NCBI RefSeq assembly: GCF_900104475.1
Contig: NZ_FNJR01000003.1
Span: 102,917-166,916, forward strand
DNA: 64,000 bases
Direction: 5' to 3'
Origin: Actinopolyspora xinjiangensis
Lineage (GTDB): Bacteria > Actinomycetota > Actinomycetes > Mycobacteriales > Pseudonocardiaceae
Shown here: positions 45,679-54,594 of the stretch, in pieces
Layout: every line of letters starts with the position of its first letter
Position numbering within the stretch: position 1 is the stretch's first letter
Position numbers and translations under genes: made by a program
The notes under the pieces: generated by a model
Seen by the model: the letters and a program-made list of their open reading frames with translations, nothing else
What the model was told of the DNA's origin: nothing
Database searches by the model: none

Positions 45679-45972
45679 ATGACGACGATTCCGGAGATCA
45701 ACCCCTGGAACCCCAACATGTTCCCGACCGCCGCGGCCAATCCCGCCAAGTCCGCGGATCGGCCGAGCGGCGCGGAGCTGCGCCCGTTCGGTCTGACCGG
45801 GCTGGTAGAGCTCGACGAGCGGGAGCTCGCCTATCCCGACCAGCCGCACTACGACCCGGCACGGCAGCTCAACGTCTCCCCCGAGGGCACTACCTCGGCC
45901 GAGCACCTGCTGCGCGCCGCCACCAGGCAGGACACCCGTTACGACAGCCAGTGGTTCGTGGACAGGGACTGA
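45679..45972 (+). CDS. tgmA: Graspetide precursor peptide (ATP-grasp-modified RiPP)
   Basis: 97 residues from ATG at 45679 with GGAAAGGAC upstream. The leader shows NPWNPNMFP near the start and ELRPFGLTGL (residues 33-42), the PFGL-type recognition motif of ATP-grasp-directed RiPPs, then HYDPARQL and a PEG turn. The presumed core (from about residue 71) has TTS, T82, T86 and S90 as hydroxyl donors, with E75, D85, D89, D95 and D97 as carboxyl partners for ester or amide cross-links. It is immediately followed by the ATP-grasp gene. Confidence 0.85.
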   Translation: MTTIPEINPWNPNMFPTAAANPAKSADRPSGAELRPFGLTGLVELDERELAYPDQPHYDPARQLNVSPEGTTSAEHLLRAATRQDTRYDSQWFVDRD

Positions 45973-45973
45973 C

Positions 45974-46915
45974 ATGACCGCGAACGCCGCGACGGTGGCG
46001 GTGATAACGCGGGAGCACGACGTCACCGCCGACCTGGTGGTCGCCGAGCTGCACCGGCGCGAGGTGCCGGTGTTCCGGTTCGACCTGTCCGGTTTCCCGG
46101 AAGGGCTGACACAACGCGTCCGGCTCACCGGCCGCGACCCTCGCTGGCACGGCTCGATCCGGGACGTCCACCGACGGCTGGAGCTGACCGGCCTGCGGGC
46201 GGTGTGGCTGCGCAAACCGTCCGGATTCGCACCGCACCCCACGATGACCGCCACGGAACGGCAGTGTGCGGCCGCCGAGGCCCGCGCGGGCCTCGGCGGT
46301 CTGCTCACCTCACTGTCCGGCGCGCGCTGGATCAACCACCCGCACGCCAACGCCGCCGCCAAGGACAAACCGCACCAGCTCCGGGCCGCCGTGGCCTGCG
46401 GACTACCGGTACCGGACACCCTGCTGACCAACGATCCGGAGGCCGCCCGCGAGTTCTGTGCCGAGCACCGCGAAACCGGTGTGATCCACAAACCGCTGCG
46501 CGGCGGCCCCGGCACCGGGGACGGACGACACGTCGCGCTGTGGGCACGTCCGGTCACCCCGGAACTGGTCACCGACGGAGTCGCACGCACCACCCACCTG
46601 TTCCAGGAACGCGTGCCCTGCGCCTACCCGGTACGGCTGACCGTGGTGGACGACCGGATGTTCGCGGTGCGGCTGGACCCGCCCCAGCACGGCCGAGCGG
46701 TGGACCGGCGCGCCCATCCGTCCGAGTCGCTCCGCTACACACCGGTCGAGGTCCCCGCTGGCGTCGCCGCCGCCGACCTGATCGTCACGCCCGAAGGCCG
46801 CTGGGTCTTCCACGGCGACCTGAACCCGAACGGCCAGTGGGGTTGGATCGCCGCCCACACCGGCCTGCCGATCGCACGAGCCATCGCCGACGCACTCACC
46901 GAGGAGGCAGCTTGA
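45974..46915 (+). CDS. tgmB: ATP-grasp RiPP maturase (graspetide macrocyclase)
   Basis: 313 residues, starting one base after the precursor stop. An N-terminal recognition part (VAVITREHDVTADLVVAELHRREVPVFRFDLSGFP...WLRKPSGF) leads to the ATP-grasp fold: AKDKPHQLRAAVACGLPVPDTL, VIHKPLRGGPGTGDGRHV nucleotide-binding lysine loop, and the metal-binding end VFHGDLNPNGQWGWI. It should phosphorylate Asp/Glu side chains of the precursor and join them to Thr/Ser (or Lys) side chains. Matches the SAV_5884-type maturase family. Confidence 0.93.
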   Translation: MTANAATVAVITREHDVTADLVVAELHRREVPVFRFDLSGFPEGLTQRVRLTGRDPRWHGSIRDVHRRLELTGLRAVWLRKPSGFAPHPTMTATERQCAAAEARAGLGGLLTSLSGARWINHPHANAAAKDKPHQLRAAVACGLPVPDTLLTNDPEAAREFCAEHRETGVIHKPLRGGPGTGDGRHVALWARPVTPELVTDGVARTTHLFQERVPCAYPVRLTVVDDRMFAVRLDPPQHGRAVDRRAHPSESLRYTPVEVPAGVAAADLIVTPEGRWVFHGDLNPNGQWGWIAAHTGLPIARAIADALTEEAA

Positions 46916-48039
46916 CCCCCACCACCACTCCGGACGGCGAGACGCTGCGACAGCGGCTCACCGAGCGGTTGCGCACCACGGGCAGGCTCACCACACCGCG
47001 CTGGGAGGCCGCCTTCCGCGTGATACCGCGGGAACGCTTCGTGGACCGGTTCACCGCGGCGGGATCCGACGGGCTGACCGAGCACGACCTGGCGGCGGAT
47101 CCCGAACGGGCGCTGGAGGCGATCTACTCCGACAGCACACTGATCACCGCCTGGGACGAGCGCGGCATCGCCACCAGCTCCTCCACGAGCCCCGGTCTGA
47201 TGGCGCTGATGCTGGAGCAGCTCGACGCCGAGCCGGGCGATCGGGTGCTGGAGATAGGAACCGGCACCGGCTACAACGCGGCGCTGCTGTGCAGCGTACT
47301 CGGGGAGCGCGCCGTGACCAGCGTCGACGTGGACCACGACACGGTCGGCAAGGCCCGCTCGGCGCTGCGCGAGTGCGGCTACGCACCCCGCGTGGTGTGC
47401 GGGGACGGAGCACGCGGCGTACCCGAGCGGATGCCGTACCACCGGATCATCGCCACCTGCGGGGTCGGCCGGATCCCGCCGGAGTGGGCGAGGCAGCTGG
47501 TCCCGGGTGGCATCCTGCTCGCCAACCTGTCCTTCGCGCTGGTGCGGCTGCGGCGCACTCCCGACGGCCGGCTCAGCGGGCCGTTCACCGACACCGCCGC
47601 GTTCATGAGCATGCGCACGGGCCGGGGAGCCACGGGCACCACCGCCTCGGAGATCCTCGCCATCACCGATGGGGAAGCCGAGAGCACTCACATCGATCGC
47701 GGCCTTCCTGAGCTGGCCGAGGGTGACGTGACGTTCCTGCGTCACCTGGTGCTGCCGGGGACGCACCGGGTGACGGTGGAAACCGAACGCGGCTCGGAGT
47801 GGCGGGCACACGACACCACGGACGGCTCCTGGATCCGGCTCGTCCCTGGCGACGACAACACCCTGACCGTGGAGCAGTCGGGCCCGCGCGAGCTGTGGCC
47901 AGTGCTGACCGAGCTGGTCGAAACATGGTGCGAGCACGGCAAACCGCCGCCGAACCGCTACGGCCTGACCGTGGCACCGGACGGAACCCACACCGTGTGG
48001 CTGGACACTCCGCAGCGGCCGGTCCTCACGCTGACCTGA
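46912..48039 (+). CDS. tgmC: PIMT-like O-methyltransferase of the graspetide system
   Basis: 375 residues from TTG at 46912, which overlaps the TGA of the maturase gene, with GAGGAGG upstream. Residues 1-215 are homologous to protein-L-isoaspartate O-methyltransferase: RWEAAFRVIPRERFVDRF, then SSSTSPGLMALMLEQL, SAM motif VLEIGTGTGYNAALL and IIATCGVGRIPPEW. About 160 extra residues follow, as in RiPP-linked PIMTs. In fuscimiditide-type pathways this enzyme methylates a cyclised precursor Asp, giving an aspartimide or isoaspartate. Confidence 0.93.
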   Translation: MTPTTTPDGETLRQRLTERLRTTGRLTTPRWEAAFRVIPRERFVDRFTAAGSDGLTEHDLAADPERALEAIYSDSTLITAWDERGIATSSSTSPGLMALMLEQLDAEPGDRVLEIGTGTGYNAALLCSVLGERAVTSVDVDHDTVGKARSALRECGYAPRVVCGDGARGVPERMPYHRIIATCGVGRIPPEWARQLVPGGILLANLSFALVRLRRTPDGRLSGPFTDTAAFMSMRTGRGATGTTASEILAITDGEAESTHIDRGLPELAEGDVTFLRHLVLPGTHRVTVETERGSEWRAHDTTDGSWIRLVPGDDNTLTVEQSGPRELWPVLTELVETWCEHGKPPPNRYGLTVAPDGTHTVWLDTPQRPVLTLT

Positions 48040-48086
48040 CCATCCCCTGAATCCCGCAAGCCCTCCCCACGGAACCACTCGAACAG

Positions 48087-48127
48087 GCTCCGGCCGCGCG
48101 GTTCGAGGGCGACCGCGCGGCCGGAGC
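48087..48127. terminator. Strong bidirectional terminator closing the graspetide operon
   Basis: GCTCCGGCCGCGCGGT (48087-48102) and ACCGCGCGGCCGGAGC (48112-48127) form a perfect 16-bp stem with a 9-nt loop, between converging genes. Confidence 0.85.
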
Positions 48128-48151
48128 GGGGCGAACGCCCCGAACTCACCG

Positions 48152-49168
48152 TCAGCGAGTGCAGTAAACCGAGGCCGGCTCGGAGGTCTCGCGGATGCCG
48201 TTGGGGCCGTTGATGATGCGCTCGCCCCACGGGGTCAGCTGGTTCGGGTCGAAGTCCCGCACCATGTCGAGGTACTCGACCCCGCCGCTGTTGCCGCTCC
48301 AGGACCACCCGATGTAGCCGAGCCCGAGCGACTCGGCGGTGGCCATGACGGCGTCCTCGGCCGGATCACCGTCGGAGTGGCGGTGCCCGAACTCACCGAC
48401 GATGATGGGCAGTCCGGCGTCGACGAAGTGGTTCAGGTAGTTCCTGACCTTGGTGGCGGTGTCGAACACGCCGTACATGTGGACGGAGAACACGGTATTG
48501 CGCGCCGGGTCGGCCCGGAACACCGAAGCGGCGTTGTCGCGCATCGTGTACGTCCAGTCCTGACCCCAGTTCGGGGCGTCCGCGATCAGGGTGTGCCCGA
48601 ACCCGAGTTCCCGCATCCGCTGGATCGCGTTGGAGGTGTCCTCGGTCCAGGCCTCGTAGCCGGTGTTGCCGAACGGCTCGTTGCCGAGGTTGATGATGAC
48701 GTGGTCCTCTTCCCCGACCAGCGCGCTCTTGACGCTGTTCCAGTAGTCCACGGCCCGCGACAGCGGTACCGCGCCGGACTTCTCCGGGTACCCGATGGTG
48801 TCGTGCACTTCCAGCACGCAGACCAGCTCGTTGCGTTCGCAGTCGTCGACCACGGACGCCACGTCGGCGGTGTCGTTGCGGTTCCAGAGGTCACCGCTGC
48901 TGAGCACCACACGTACGGTGTTCGCCCCGGTGGCCTTGATGTCGGCCAACGAATCCGTTTCGTTCGGGTACCACGTGTGGGCGTGGTTGATCCCGCGCAT
49001 CACGAAATCGTTGCCGTTGGCGTCGAGCAGCCTGCCGTTGGAGACGTGGAACCCCGTCGCAGCGGTCGCTTTCCCCGCCATGCCGAACGAGGCCTGCGAA
49101 AGCGTCAGCAACACCGCCATCGCCAACACGCCGAGGACGGCAGCGGGCATTCTTAATCGTCGTTTCAT
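48152..49168 (-). CDS. Secreted GH5 endo-beta-1,4-mannanase
   Basis: 338 residues from ATG at 49168 with GGAGGAGAG upstream. Signal peptide of about 37 residues ending near ATA. The mature part TGFHVSNGRLLDANGNDFVMRGINHAHTWYP and the rest follow the GH5_8 mannanase pattern closely. Acid/base is Glu164 (NLGNEPFGN) and nucleophile Glu259 (IVGEFGHRHSDG). The protein is a single domain without a carbohydrate-binding module. It releases manno-oligosaccharides outside the cell; the neighbouring exo-glycosidase may finish them. Confidence 0.93.
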   Translation of the reverse strand: MKRRLRMPAAVLGVLAMAVLLTLSQASFGMAGKATAATGFHVSNGRLLDANGNDFVMRGINHAHTWYPNETDSLADIKATGANTVRVVLSSGDLWNRNDTADVASVVDDCERNELVCVLEVHDTIGYPEKSGAVPLSRAVDYWNSVKSALVGEEDHVIINLGNEPFGNTGYEAWTEDTSNAIQRMRELGFGHTLIADAPNWGQDWTYTMRDNAASVFRADPARNTVFSVHMYGVFDTATKVRNYLNHFVDAGLPIIVGEFGHRHSDGDPAEDAVMATAESLGLGYIGWSWSGNSGGVEYLDMVRDFDPNQLTPWGERIINGPNGIRETSEPASVYCTR

Positions 49169-49178
49169 TCTCTCCTCC

Positions 49179-49190
49179 GAAAACGTTCTC
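49179..49190. promoter_or_regulatory. Near-palindrome with central CG overlapping the mannanase leader
   Basis: GAAAACGTTCTC differs from a perfect dyad (GAAAACGTTTTC) by one pair and has the central CG of LacI-family operators. It sits 11-22 nt before the start codon. Confidence 0.3.
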
Positions 49191-49329
49191 GAACACTCCC
49201 ACTCCACCGCGCCGCCGAACACCACCCGGTTCCGGAAACCGACTCCGACCGGCGGGGGTGTTCGTCCGACGCGGCCGGTCGGCACGCCGAACACGTCCGT
49301 TCCGCGAGCCGCCCCACACGCGGCGCCGC

Positions 49330-51267
49330 TCACGCCGCGTCGAAATCCGAGAGGCTCAGCACGCGCACTTCGTAAGGCGGCAGTTCGAGGGTATCCACGG
49401 GCTTGTCGTCATCCAGCTCGGTGAGTTCCCCGCCGGCCACTTCCGGAGTCACCCGCAGCGGCTCCGGGCTGTGACTGGTGACGAAGACGAACCGCCTGCC
49501 GTCGCGGTGCCGCAGCACGTCGACACCCACCGCCGGATCGGCCACCCGCACCGCCCGGTGCACCCCGGCGAAGTCGGCCAGGGCGTCGTAGAGCCGCACG
49601 GCCGCGTCCGGGTTGGCCGCCGGAGTCCAGTCGGCCATGTGCTCGATCGGGTAAGCGCACAGCACCATCCAACCGGAGCCGACCGATCTGCGCAGCATGG
49701 CGGGTTCACCGTCCTGATCGACAGCCACGATCTCGGCCTCGGTGGCGCGCACCGGTAGCCGTGCCCGGCTGTGCCGGTTGCCGGCCACCGGTACGCGCAG
49801 CTTCTCCCCCACCGCCAGCCTTCCGAAGTCCCGATGGAAGATGAGCTCTACTTCGTCCGGTTCGATCGGATCCACCTCGCCGTACCACAGCTGGTGCTCG
49901 ACGCCGAAGGCTCGATCGAGCCCCGCGATCCACGGACCGCGCTGGAACGAACCGGTACCGTGGCAGTAGGACAGGTAGACCACCGCTCCCGAGGCGGCCA
50001 GGTCCTCCAACCCGGCCGCCGAAGGCGCTGTCAGCTGTTTGGCCGAGGGCAACAGGTACAGCGAGCAGTCCTCGGCCAGACCGTCACGTTCCCGGCACAG
50101 ACCGACCGGCAGACCGCCGAGCTTCGCGCTGGCGTAGGCTTGCCGCAGCGTGCTGAAGGCGAACCGCGCGTCTTCGCCGTCGCTGATCGGAACATGTCCC
50201 TCGAGGTGCTCCGGCACGATCATCGCCGCCCGTGCCGGTTCCCGTCGGCAGCCGAGCACGTCGATCGCGGAGAGGGTCTCGGCGAACCGCGCCATCTCGC
50301 GCAGTTGCGGCTTGGGTCGACGCTCCGAGGTGGTCAGCCCGAAGTGGAGCTCGAAGGGGTGGTGCCGGTACGGATCCTGCCCCGCGAGGCCGTCGAAATC
50401 GGTGTTGTTCCAGGCGATCCAGCCGGTGGCCCCTGCCAACAGGCTGTTGTGCAGCACCTGCCGGTAGTAGGTCGCGGCGTGTTCGTCGGAGGCGAACTCC
50501 GAGGACAGCCCGAACTCCTCCAGCACCACGGGACTTCCCAACGTGCTGGTCAGCTCGCAGATGAAGGCGGCGCCGAAGTGCTGCCGGACCCGGTCGTCCT
50601 CCATGCGGTAGACGTGCGGGCCGAGGAAGTCGGTCAACGAGGCCAGATCCCGCACCGAGAACCCGTTGTCGGAACCGGTGACCTCAGCGCCCCAGGCTCC
50701 GTCGCCGATGGAGACCGGCTGGGTGCCCCCGCCCGCTCGCACCGCGCGAACCATCAGCCCCGCCCACGCGGTCACGCTCTCCCGATCGGCGGAATCACCG
50801 TAGATCGGCATCTCGTTGCTGATCAGCCATCCCGCCACCGCGGGGTGATCCGCGTAGCGAGCGGTGAGCCGTTCGACGAACCAGCTCTGCCTGTCCAGCA
50901 TCCACACGTCCCGGTAGAGATCGCGCCCGTGACGCCAGGGCGGATCGAAGTTCTCACCGGACATGTGGCCGACCAGAAAGGTCGGGATGGTCCGCATCCC
51001 CGTCTCGACGTGAGCGTCGAGGAAGTCAGCGTACGCGGCGGCACAGCTCTCGTCGATGCGGTGCGGCTCCGGCATGAAGTCGGGCCAGAAGAAGAACGAC
51101 CTGGTCAGCGTCAGACCGTGCTCGCGGAGCACGGCGAGTTCGGCACGGACCAGCTCCGGGTCGTAGCGACTCCACATCCTCGGCCCTCCGGCGGCGGACC
51201 AGAAATTGGCCCCGAACCAGCTTGCCGGTCCGTCCCGCGTTTCGACGAAGGCGAAACCACGACGCAT
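49330..51267 (-). CDS. Clan GH-A exo-glycosidase, GH5/GH42-like (beta-mannosidase or beta-galactosidase)
   Basis: 645 residues from ATG at 51267 with GGGAGAG upstream; no signal peptide, so intracellular. A TIM barrel opens WFGANFWSAAGGPRMWSRYDPELVRAELAVLREHGLTLTRSFFFWPDF; acid Glu152 in LISNEMPIYG and nucleophile Glu250/251 in VVLEEFG. A glutamine-amidotransferase-like middle domain and a beta-sandwich end follow, as in GH42-type enzymes. By neighbourhood it probably trims oligosaccharides released from mannan. The exact specificity is open. Confidence 0.82.
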   Translation of the reverse strand: MRRGFAFVETRDGPASWFGANFWSAAGGPRMWSRYDPELVRAELAVLREHGLTLTRSFFFWPDFMPEPHRIDESCAAAYADFLDAHVETGMRTIPTFLVGHMSGENFDPPWRHGRDLYRDVWMLDRQSWFVERLTARYADHPAVAGWLISNEMPIYGDSADRESVTAWAGLMVRAVRAGGGTQPVSIGDGAWGAEVTGSDNGFSVRDLASLTDFLGPHVYRMEDDRVRQHFGAAFICELTSTLGSPVVLEEFGLSSEFASDEHAATYYRQVLHNSLLAGATGWIAWNNTDFDGLAGQDPYRHHPFELHFGLTTSERRPKPQLREMARFAETLSAIDVLGCRREPARAAMIVPEHLEGHVPISDGEDARFAFSTLRQAYASAKLGGLPVGLCRERDGLAEDCSLYLLPSAKQLTAPSAAGLEDLAASGAVVYLSYCHGTGSFQRGPWIAGLDRAFGVEHQLWYGEVDPIEPDEVELIFHRDFGRLAVGEKLRVPVAGNRHSRARLPVRATEAEIVAVDQDGEPAMLRRSVGSGWMVLCAYPIEHMADWTPAANPDAAVRLYDALADFAGVHRAVRVADPAVGVDVLRHRDGRRFVFVTSHSPEPLRVTPEVAGGELTELDDDKPVDTLELPPYEVRVLSLSDFDAA

Positions 51268-51764
51268 CCGTGCTCTCCCATCAACGGTGTGCGGATAGAT
51301 ACGACTCGCTGATCCCGGCAGTGAATCCACCCGAGAAGGATAGGTGAATTGGATCACTTAAGCGATTAATAGTCAACACCGGACGAAATGGCGCACGATT
51401 TCCCATCCCGACAGGGTCGTTCCATGAGGGACACTCGCCCCTGCACCAGCGGCGGTGAACACGCGGCCGAGCGGATACCGGTCACCTCTGTCATCAGCTC
51501 TTTTGGTCGTTGGTCCGAACGCGGGGTGCTCCCCACCACTCGACCGGGGCGGCCAGCAGCACGACGGGCGTACCGAACTACTCACGGACGAACCGCGGAG
51601 CCGAGGGGCACCGTGGCGCGGGTCCACCAACGGCGCACCGTCCACTCCGCCCTCGGCGGCCCAGCGGTGGCTGCCCCGAGCAGCGCGGGACCCCCGCACG
51701 GCGAAGCCCGCGGGGAACGCTTCCGACGGCGACCGGAAGCGTTCCCGACAACCGCGCGGGCGGC
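51268..51764. other. Intergenic region between glycosidase and SGNH hydrolase genes
   Basis: About 500 bp. The first 120 bp are AT-rich (around 51340-51375) and probably hold the glycosidase promoter. No gene in the rest can be supported. Confidence 0.5.
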
Positions 51765-53054
51765 TCAGTCGCGTGCGGAACTCGCCGCCGCGTCCCGGCT
51801 CGAGGACACCGAGAGCAGTGCGCCGAGATCGACGGCCGCAGCCATGGCGGCGGTGCCCGCGTCGCCGGGGTGCAGCCCGTCTCCGCCGTCGTAGCTCGGC
51901 CGCAACCGCAGCGGGTCGGCGGGATCGGCGGTGGCGGCGGCGAAGTCGACCACGGCGTCGAACCGGCCGCTGTTCCTGATCCACTCGTTGACCCGCTGCC
52001 GAGTCCGCTCACGTTGCTCGTTCCAGACGCTCGATCCCTTGAACGGCGTGATCGTGCCACCCAAAACGGTCACCCCCTGCTCGTGGGCCAGCTCGATCAA
52101 CCGCTCGTAACCCGCGATCAGTTCCTCGGCGGTGGCGTTGTATCCGATGTCGTTGATGCCCTCCAGCACGATCACGCTGCGCACCCCCGACTGGCTCAGC
52201 GCGTCCCTGGCGAAACGATCGAGCCCGGCGACGCCGTAGTAAGGCTGTCCGGGGCGCTCGGCCAGCAGCCGGTTACCGCCGAGTCCGGCGTTGACCACCG
52301 AGAGGGTCTCGCCCTCCTTGGCGCGCAGCCGCCGCGCCAAGTGGTCCGGCCAGCGCTGGTTGGCGTTGCCGGTGGTGGCGGCGGTGTCGGTGATGGAATC
52401 GCCGAAGGCCACCACGGCCCCGCGTACCCGCTGGTCCGGCCGCACGTCGACGGCGTCGGCCACCATCCAGCACGGCGTGGTGCTGTAGCCTTCTCCGCTC
52501 GGATCAGCGGCGGTGTCCCCTTCGGCCAGGTAGTTGGTCTGCGCCGTGAAGGGATGGTTCGTCAACGGACCGGTGGCCTCGGGCAGGTGGACACTGATCA
52601 GCAACGTGGACAGCGCTTCGACGTCCAGTCCGACGGGATCGCTGTAGCGGTGCCGACCGGCGGGGATCTCGACTTCCGAACGGCCGTCGAACGTCAGCTC
52701 ACGCACGGTTCCGGGCACCGCGGCGGCTCCCTCCGAGCGCTCCGCGACGGTCGCGTGACCGATCCGCAGCGGCGCGGTACCGAACACGTTGCTGAGCCGA
52801 ACCCGCACCTCGGAGCCGCCGGTGCTGACGAACACGACATCGCGCACGGTGGCGTCGTCGACGCCGTCGGCCGCCGGACAGGTGTCGGATCCGGGCAGAT
52901 CACTGCCCCGCACCGGACTAGCCGCCCAGGCGGCCACCCACTTCTGGGACCGAGACTCGGGTGCGGAACGGGCGGCAGCGACGGGCGCGGTCGCGGCAAC
53001 GACCGCCAAACAACTGAGCAGGCACAACAACGTGCGAAGGACCAAACCACGCAA
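51765..53054 (-). CDS. Secreted SGNH/GDSL-family esterase
   Basis: 429 residues from TTG at 53054 with GAGGAG nine bases upstream. Signal peptide LVLRTLLCLLSCLAVVAATAPVAAA. An N-terminal beta-rich part (residues 35-185) precedes the SGNH hydrolase: block I VVAFGDSITD (nucleophile Ser), block II GLGGNR, block III EGINDIG, and block V DGLHPGD with catalytic Asp/His. A CelR-type operator lies 50 bp upstream, so it may be a polysaccharide deacetylase-like esterase induced by cellobiose. Confidence 0.88.
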   Translation of the reverse strand: MRGLVLRTLLCLLSCLAVVAATAPVAAARSAPESRSQKWVAAWAASPVRGSDLPGSDTCPAADGVDDATVRDVVFVSTGGSEVRVRLSNVFGTAPLRIGHATVAERSEGAAAVPGTVRELTFDGRSEVEIPAGRHRYSDPVGLDVEALSTLLISVHLPEATGPLTNHPFTAQTNYLAEGDTAADPSGEGYSTTPCWMVADAVDVRPDQRVRGAVVAFGDSITDTAATTGNANQRWPDHLARRLRAKEGETLSVVNAGLGGNRLLAERPGQPYYGVAGLDRFARDALSQSGVRSVIVLEGINDIGYNATAEELIAGYERLIELAHEQGVTVLGGTITPFKGSSVWNEQRERTRQRVNEWIRNSGRFDAVVDFAAATADPADPLRLRPSYDGGDGLHPGDAGTAAMAAAVDLGALLSVSSSRDAAASSARD

Positions 53055-53103
53055 CGGGCATCGCTCCTCGGATTCCAGGCGAACTCCGGCCTACACCAGC
53101 ACT

Positions 53104-53117
53104 TGTGAGCGCTCCCA
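53104..53117. promoter_or_regulatory. CelR/CebR-type operator, one mismatch
   Basis: TGTGAGCGCTCCCA differs from the known 14-bp operator TGGGAGCGCTCCCA at one position. It lies 50 bp before the esterase start on the minus strand and 122 bp before the amidohydrolase on the plus strand. Confidence 0.7.
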
Positions 53118-53238
53118 GCAACTCAACACACGATCCGTCGAATTCACTACCACCGATCCGGTAACGATGGGGAGAATCCAGTCAAGTACGGAGAACCGGG
53201 CACCGCGACAAGTGAGAAATCGGAGGCTTTCGCATCGC

Positions 53239-54435
53239 ATGCGACTACTGGTATCGGCGGAACGGATGTGGACGGGGACAACCGAGCACCTCGTCGAGGA
53301 CGGCGCGGTACTCGTGGAGCGGGGCCTGATCACCGCGGTCGGACCGCGCGCCGAGCTGGCCGAATCGGCCCCCGACGCCCACGCCTACGACTTTCCCGGC
53401 CACACGATTCTGCCGGGACTGATCAACGCGCACGTGCACCTGTCCCTCGACGCCGGTGCGGAACCGATCAACACCCTGCTGGCCTCCGAGGACGACGAAC
53501 TGCTGAACGGCATGGCCGAACGCGCCGAACAGGCGCTGGACGCGGGGACGACCACCGTCCGCGACCTGGGGGACAGGAACGGTACGGCGATCCGGATCCG
53601 CGATGCCGTCGCACGGGGTGAGCTCACCGGCCCCCGCATCCTGGCGGCTGGCCCGCCGCTGACCGTCCACGGCGGGCACTGCTGGTTCCTCGGGGGCGAG
53701 GTGGAACGAGACGAGAACTCGTTGCGCCGGGCCGTCGCGCGTCGGGCGGAACTCGGCGCGGACACGGTGAAGGTGATGGCCTCCGGCGGTCAGATCACTC
53801 CGAACTCACCGGCGATGTGGCAGTCGCAGTTCTCCGGGGACGAGCTGCGCGTCATCGTGGACGAAAGCCGACGCCACGGGCTGCCGGTGGCGGCGCACGC
53901 GCACGGTTCGGACGCGATCACCGACGCCGTGGCGGCGGGGGTGACCACCGTCGAGCACTGCACGTGGTTGGGACCGGACGGCATGGACGAGCGTGAACCG
54001 GTGATCAGGGCCATGCGCGACAGCGGTATCCGGGTGTGTGCCGGTCAGTCCCGCAACTGGCACGGACTGGGTGCCGTGGTCGGGGAGGATCTGGCCCGGC
54101 GGTTCCACCGACGGCTCAGCAACCTGGTCGAGGCCGGGGTCGGGGTGATCATCGGAACCGACGCGGGGCTGCGGGACTCGGTGTTCCACGACTTCGCCGG
54201 AGCACTGGGACTCTACGAGCACCTGGGATTCGACAACGAGCGGATTCTGCGCATGGCCACCTCCGAGGCGGCCGAGGCGCTCGGCCTCGGCAGGCTCACC
54301 GGGCGTGTCGTTCCGGGACTGCGAGCCGATCTGGTGGTGGTGCGCGGTGATCCGCTGGCGAGGTTGAGCGATCTCGGCGAGGTGGCGCTGACGATCGCGA
54401 ACGGTACGCCGCACCACCCCCGCGCGGCAGCGTGA
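53239..54435 (+). CDS. Metal-dependent amidohydrolase (imidazolonepropionase-like/prolidase-like)
   Basis: 398 residues from ATG at 53239, the first good start; GGAGG is 12 bases upstream. Metal ligands in order: HVHLS after LPGLINA, the carbamylated Lys in DTVKVMASGG, His in PVAAHAHG, His in TTVEHCTWLG and Asp in VIIGTDAGL. It ends RVVPGLRADLVVVRGDPLARLSDL as usual. Family members hydrolyse Xaa-Pro or N-acyl compounds and cyclic amides; substrate unknown. Confidence 0.88.
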   Translation: MRLLVSAERMWTGTTEHLVEDGAVLVERGLITAVGPRAELAESAPDAHAYDFPGHTILPGLINAHVHLSLDAGAEPINTLLASEDDELLNGMAERAEQALDAGTTTVRDLGDRNGTAIRIRDAVARGELTGPRILAAGPPLTVHGGHCWFLGGEVERDENSLRRAVARRAELGADTVKVMASGGQITPNSPAMWQSQFSGDELRVIVDESRRHGLPVAAHAHGSDAITDAVAAGVTTVEHCTWLGPDGMDEREPVIRAMRDSGIRVCAGQSRNWHGLGAVVGEDLARRFHRRLSNLVEAGVGVIIGTDAGLRDSVFHDFAGALGLYEHLGFDNERILRMATSEAAEALGLGRLTGRVVPGLRADLVVVRGDPLARLSDLGEVALTIANGTPHHPRAAA

Positions 54436-54524
54436 CGTGCCGACCACCACACGCCCGCACCGACCCGGTTCGGCCGGTGAGGACGAAACCGGGTCCGGCG
54501 ACGAGCGCGAGGCGTCCGCCGAAC

Positions 54525-54545
54525 CCGGTGAACATCGGTCACCGG
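54525..54545. terminator. Hairpin between amidohydrolase and aldolase genes
   Basis: CCGGTGA (54525-54531) pairs with TCACCGG (54539-54545) across seven bases between converging genes. Confidence 0.45.
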
Positions 54546-54594
54546 TGGTGGGGCGGGTGGGTGGCACCGGCCCCACGAGCGGCGGCACGTCCGG

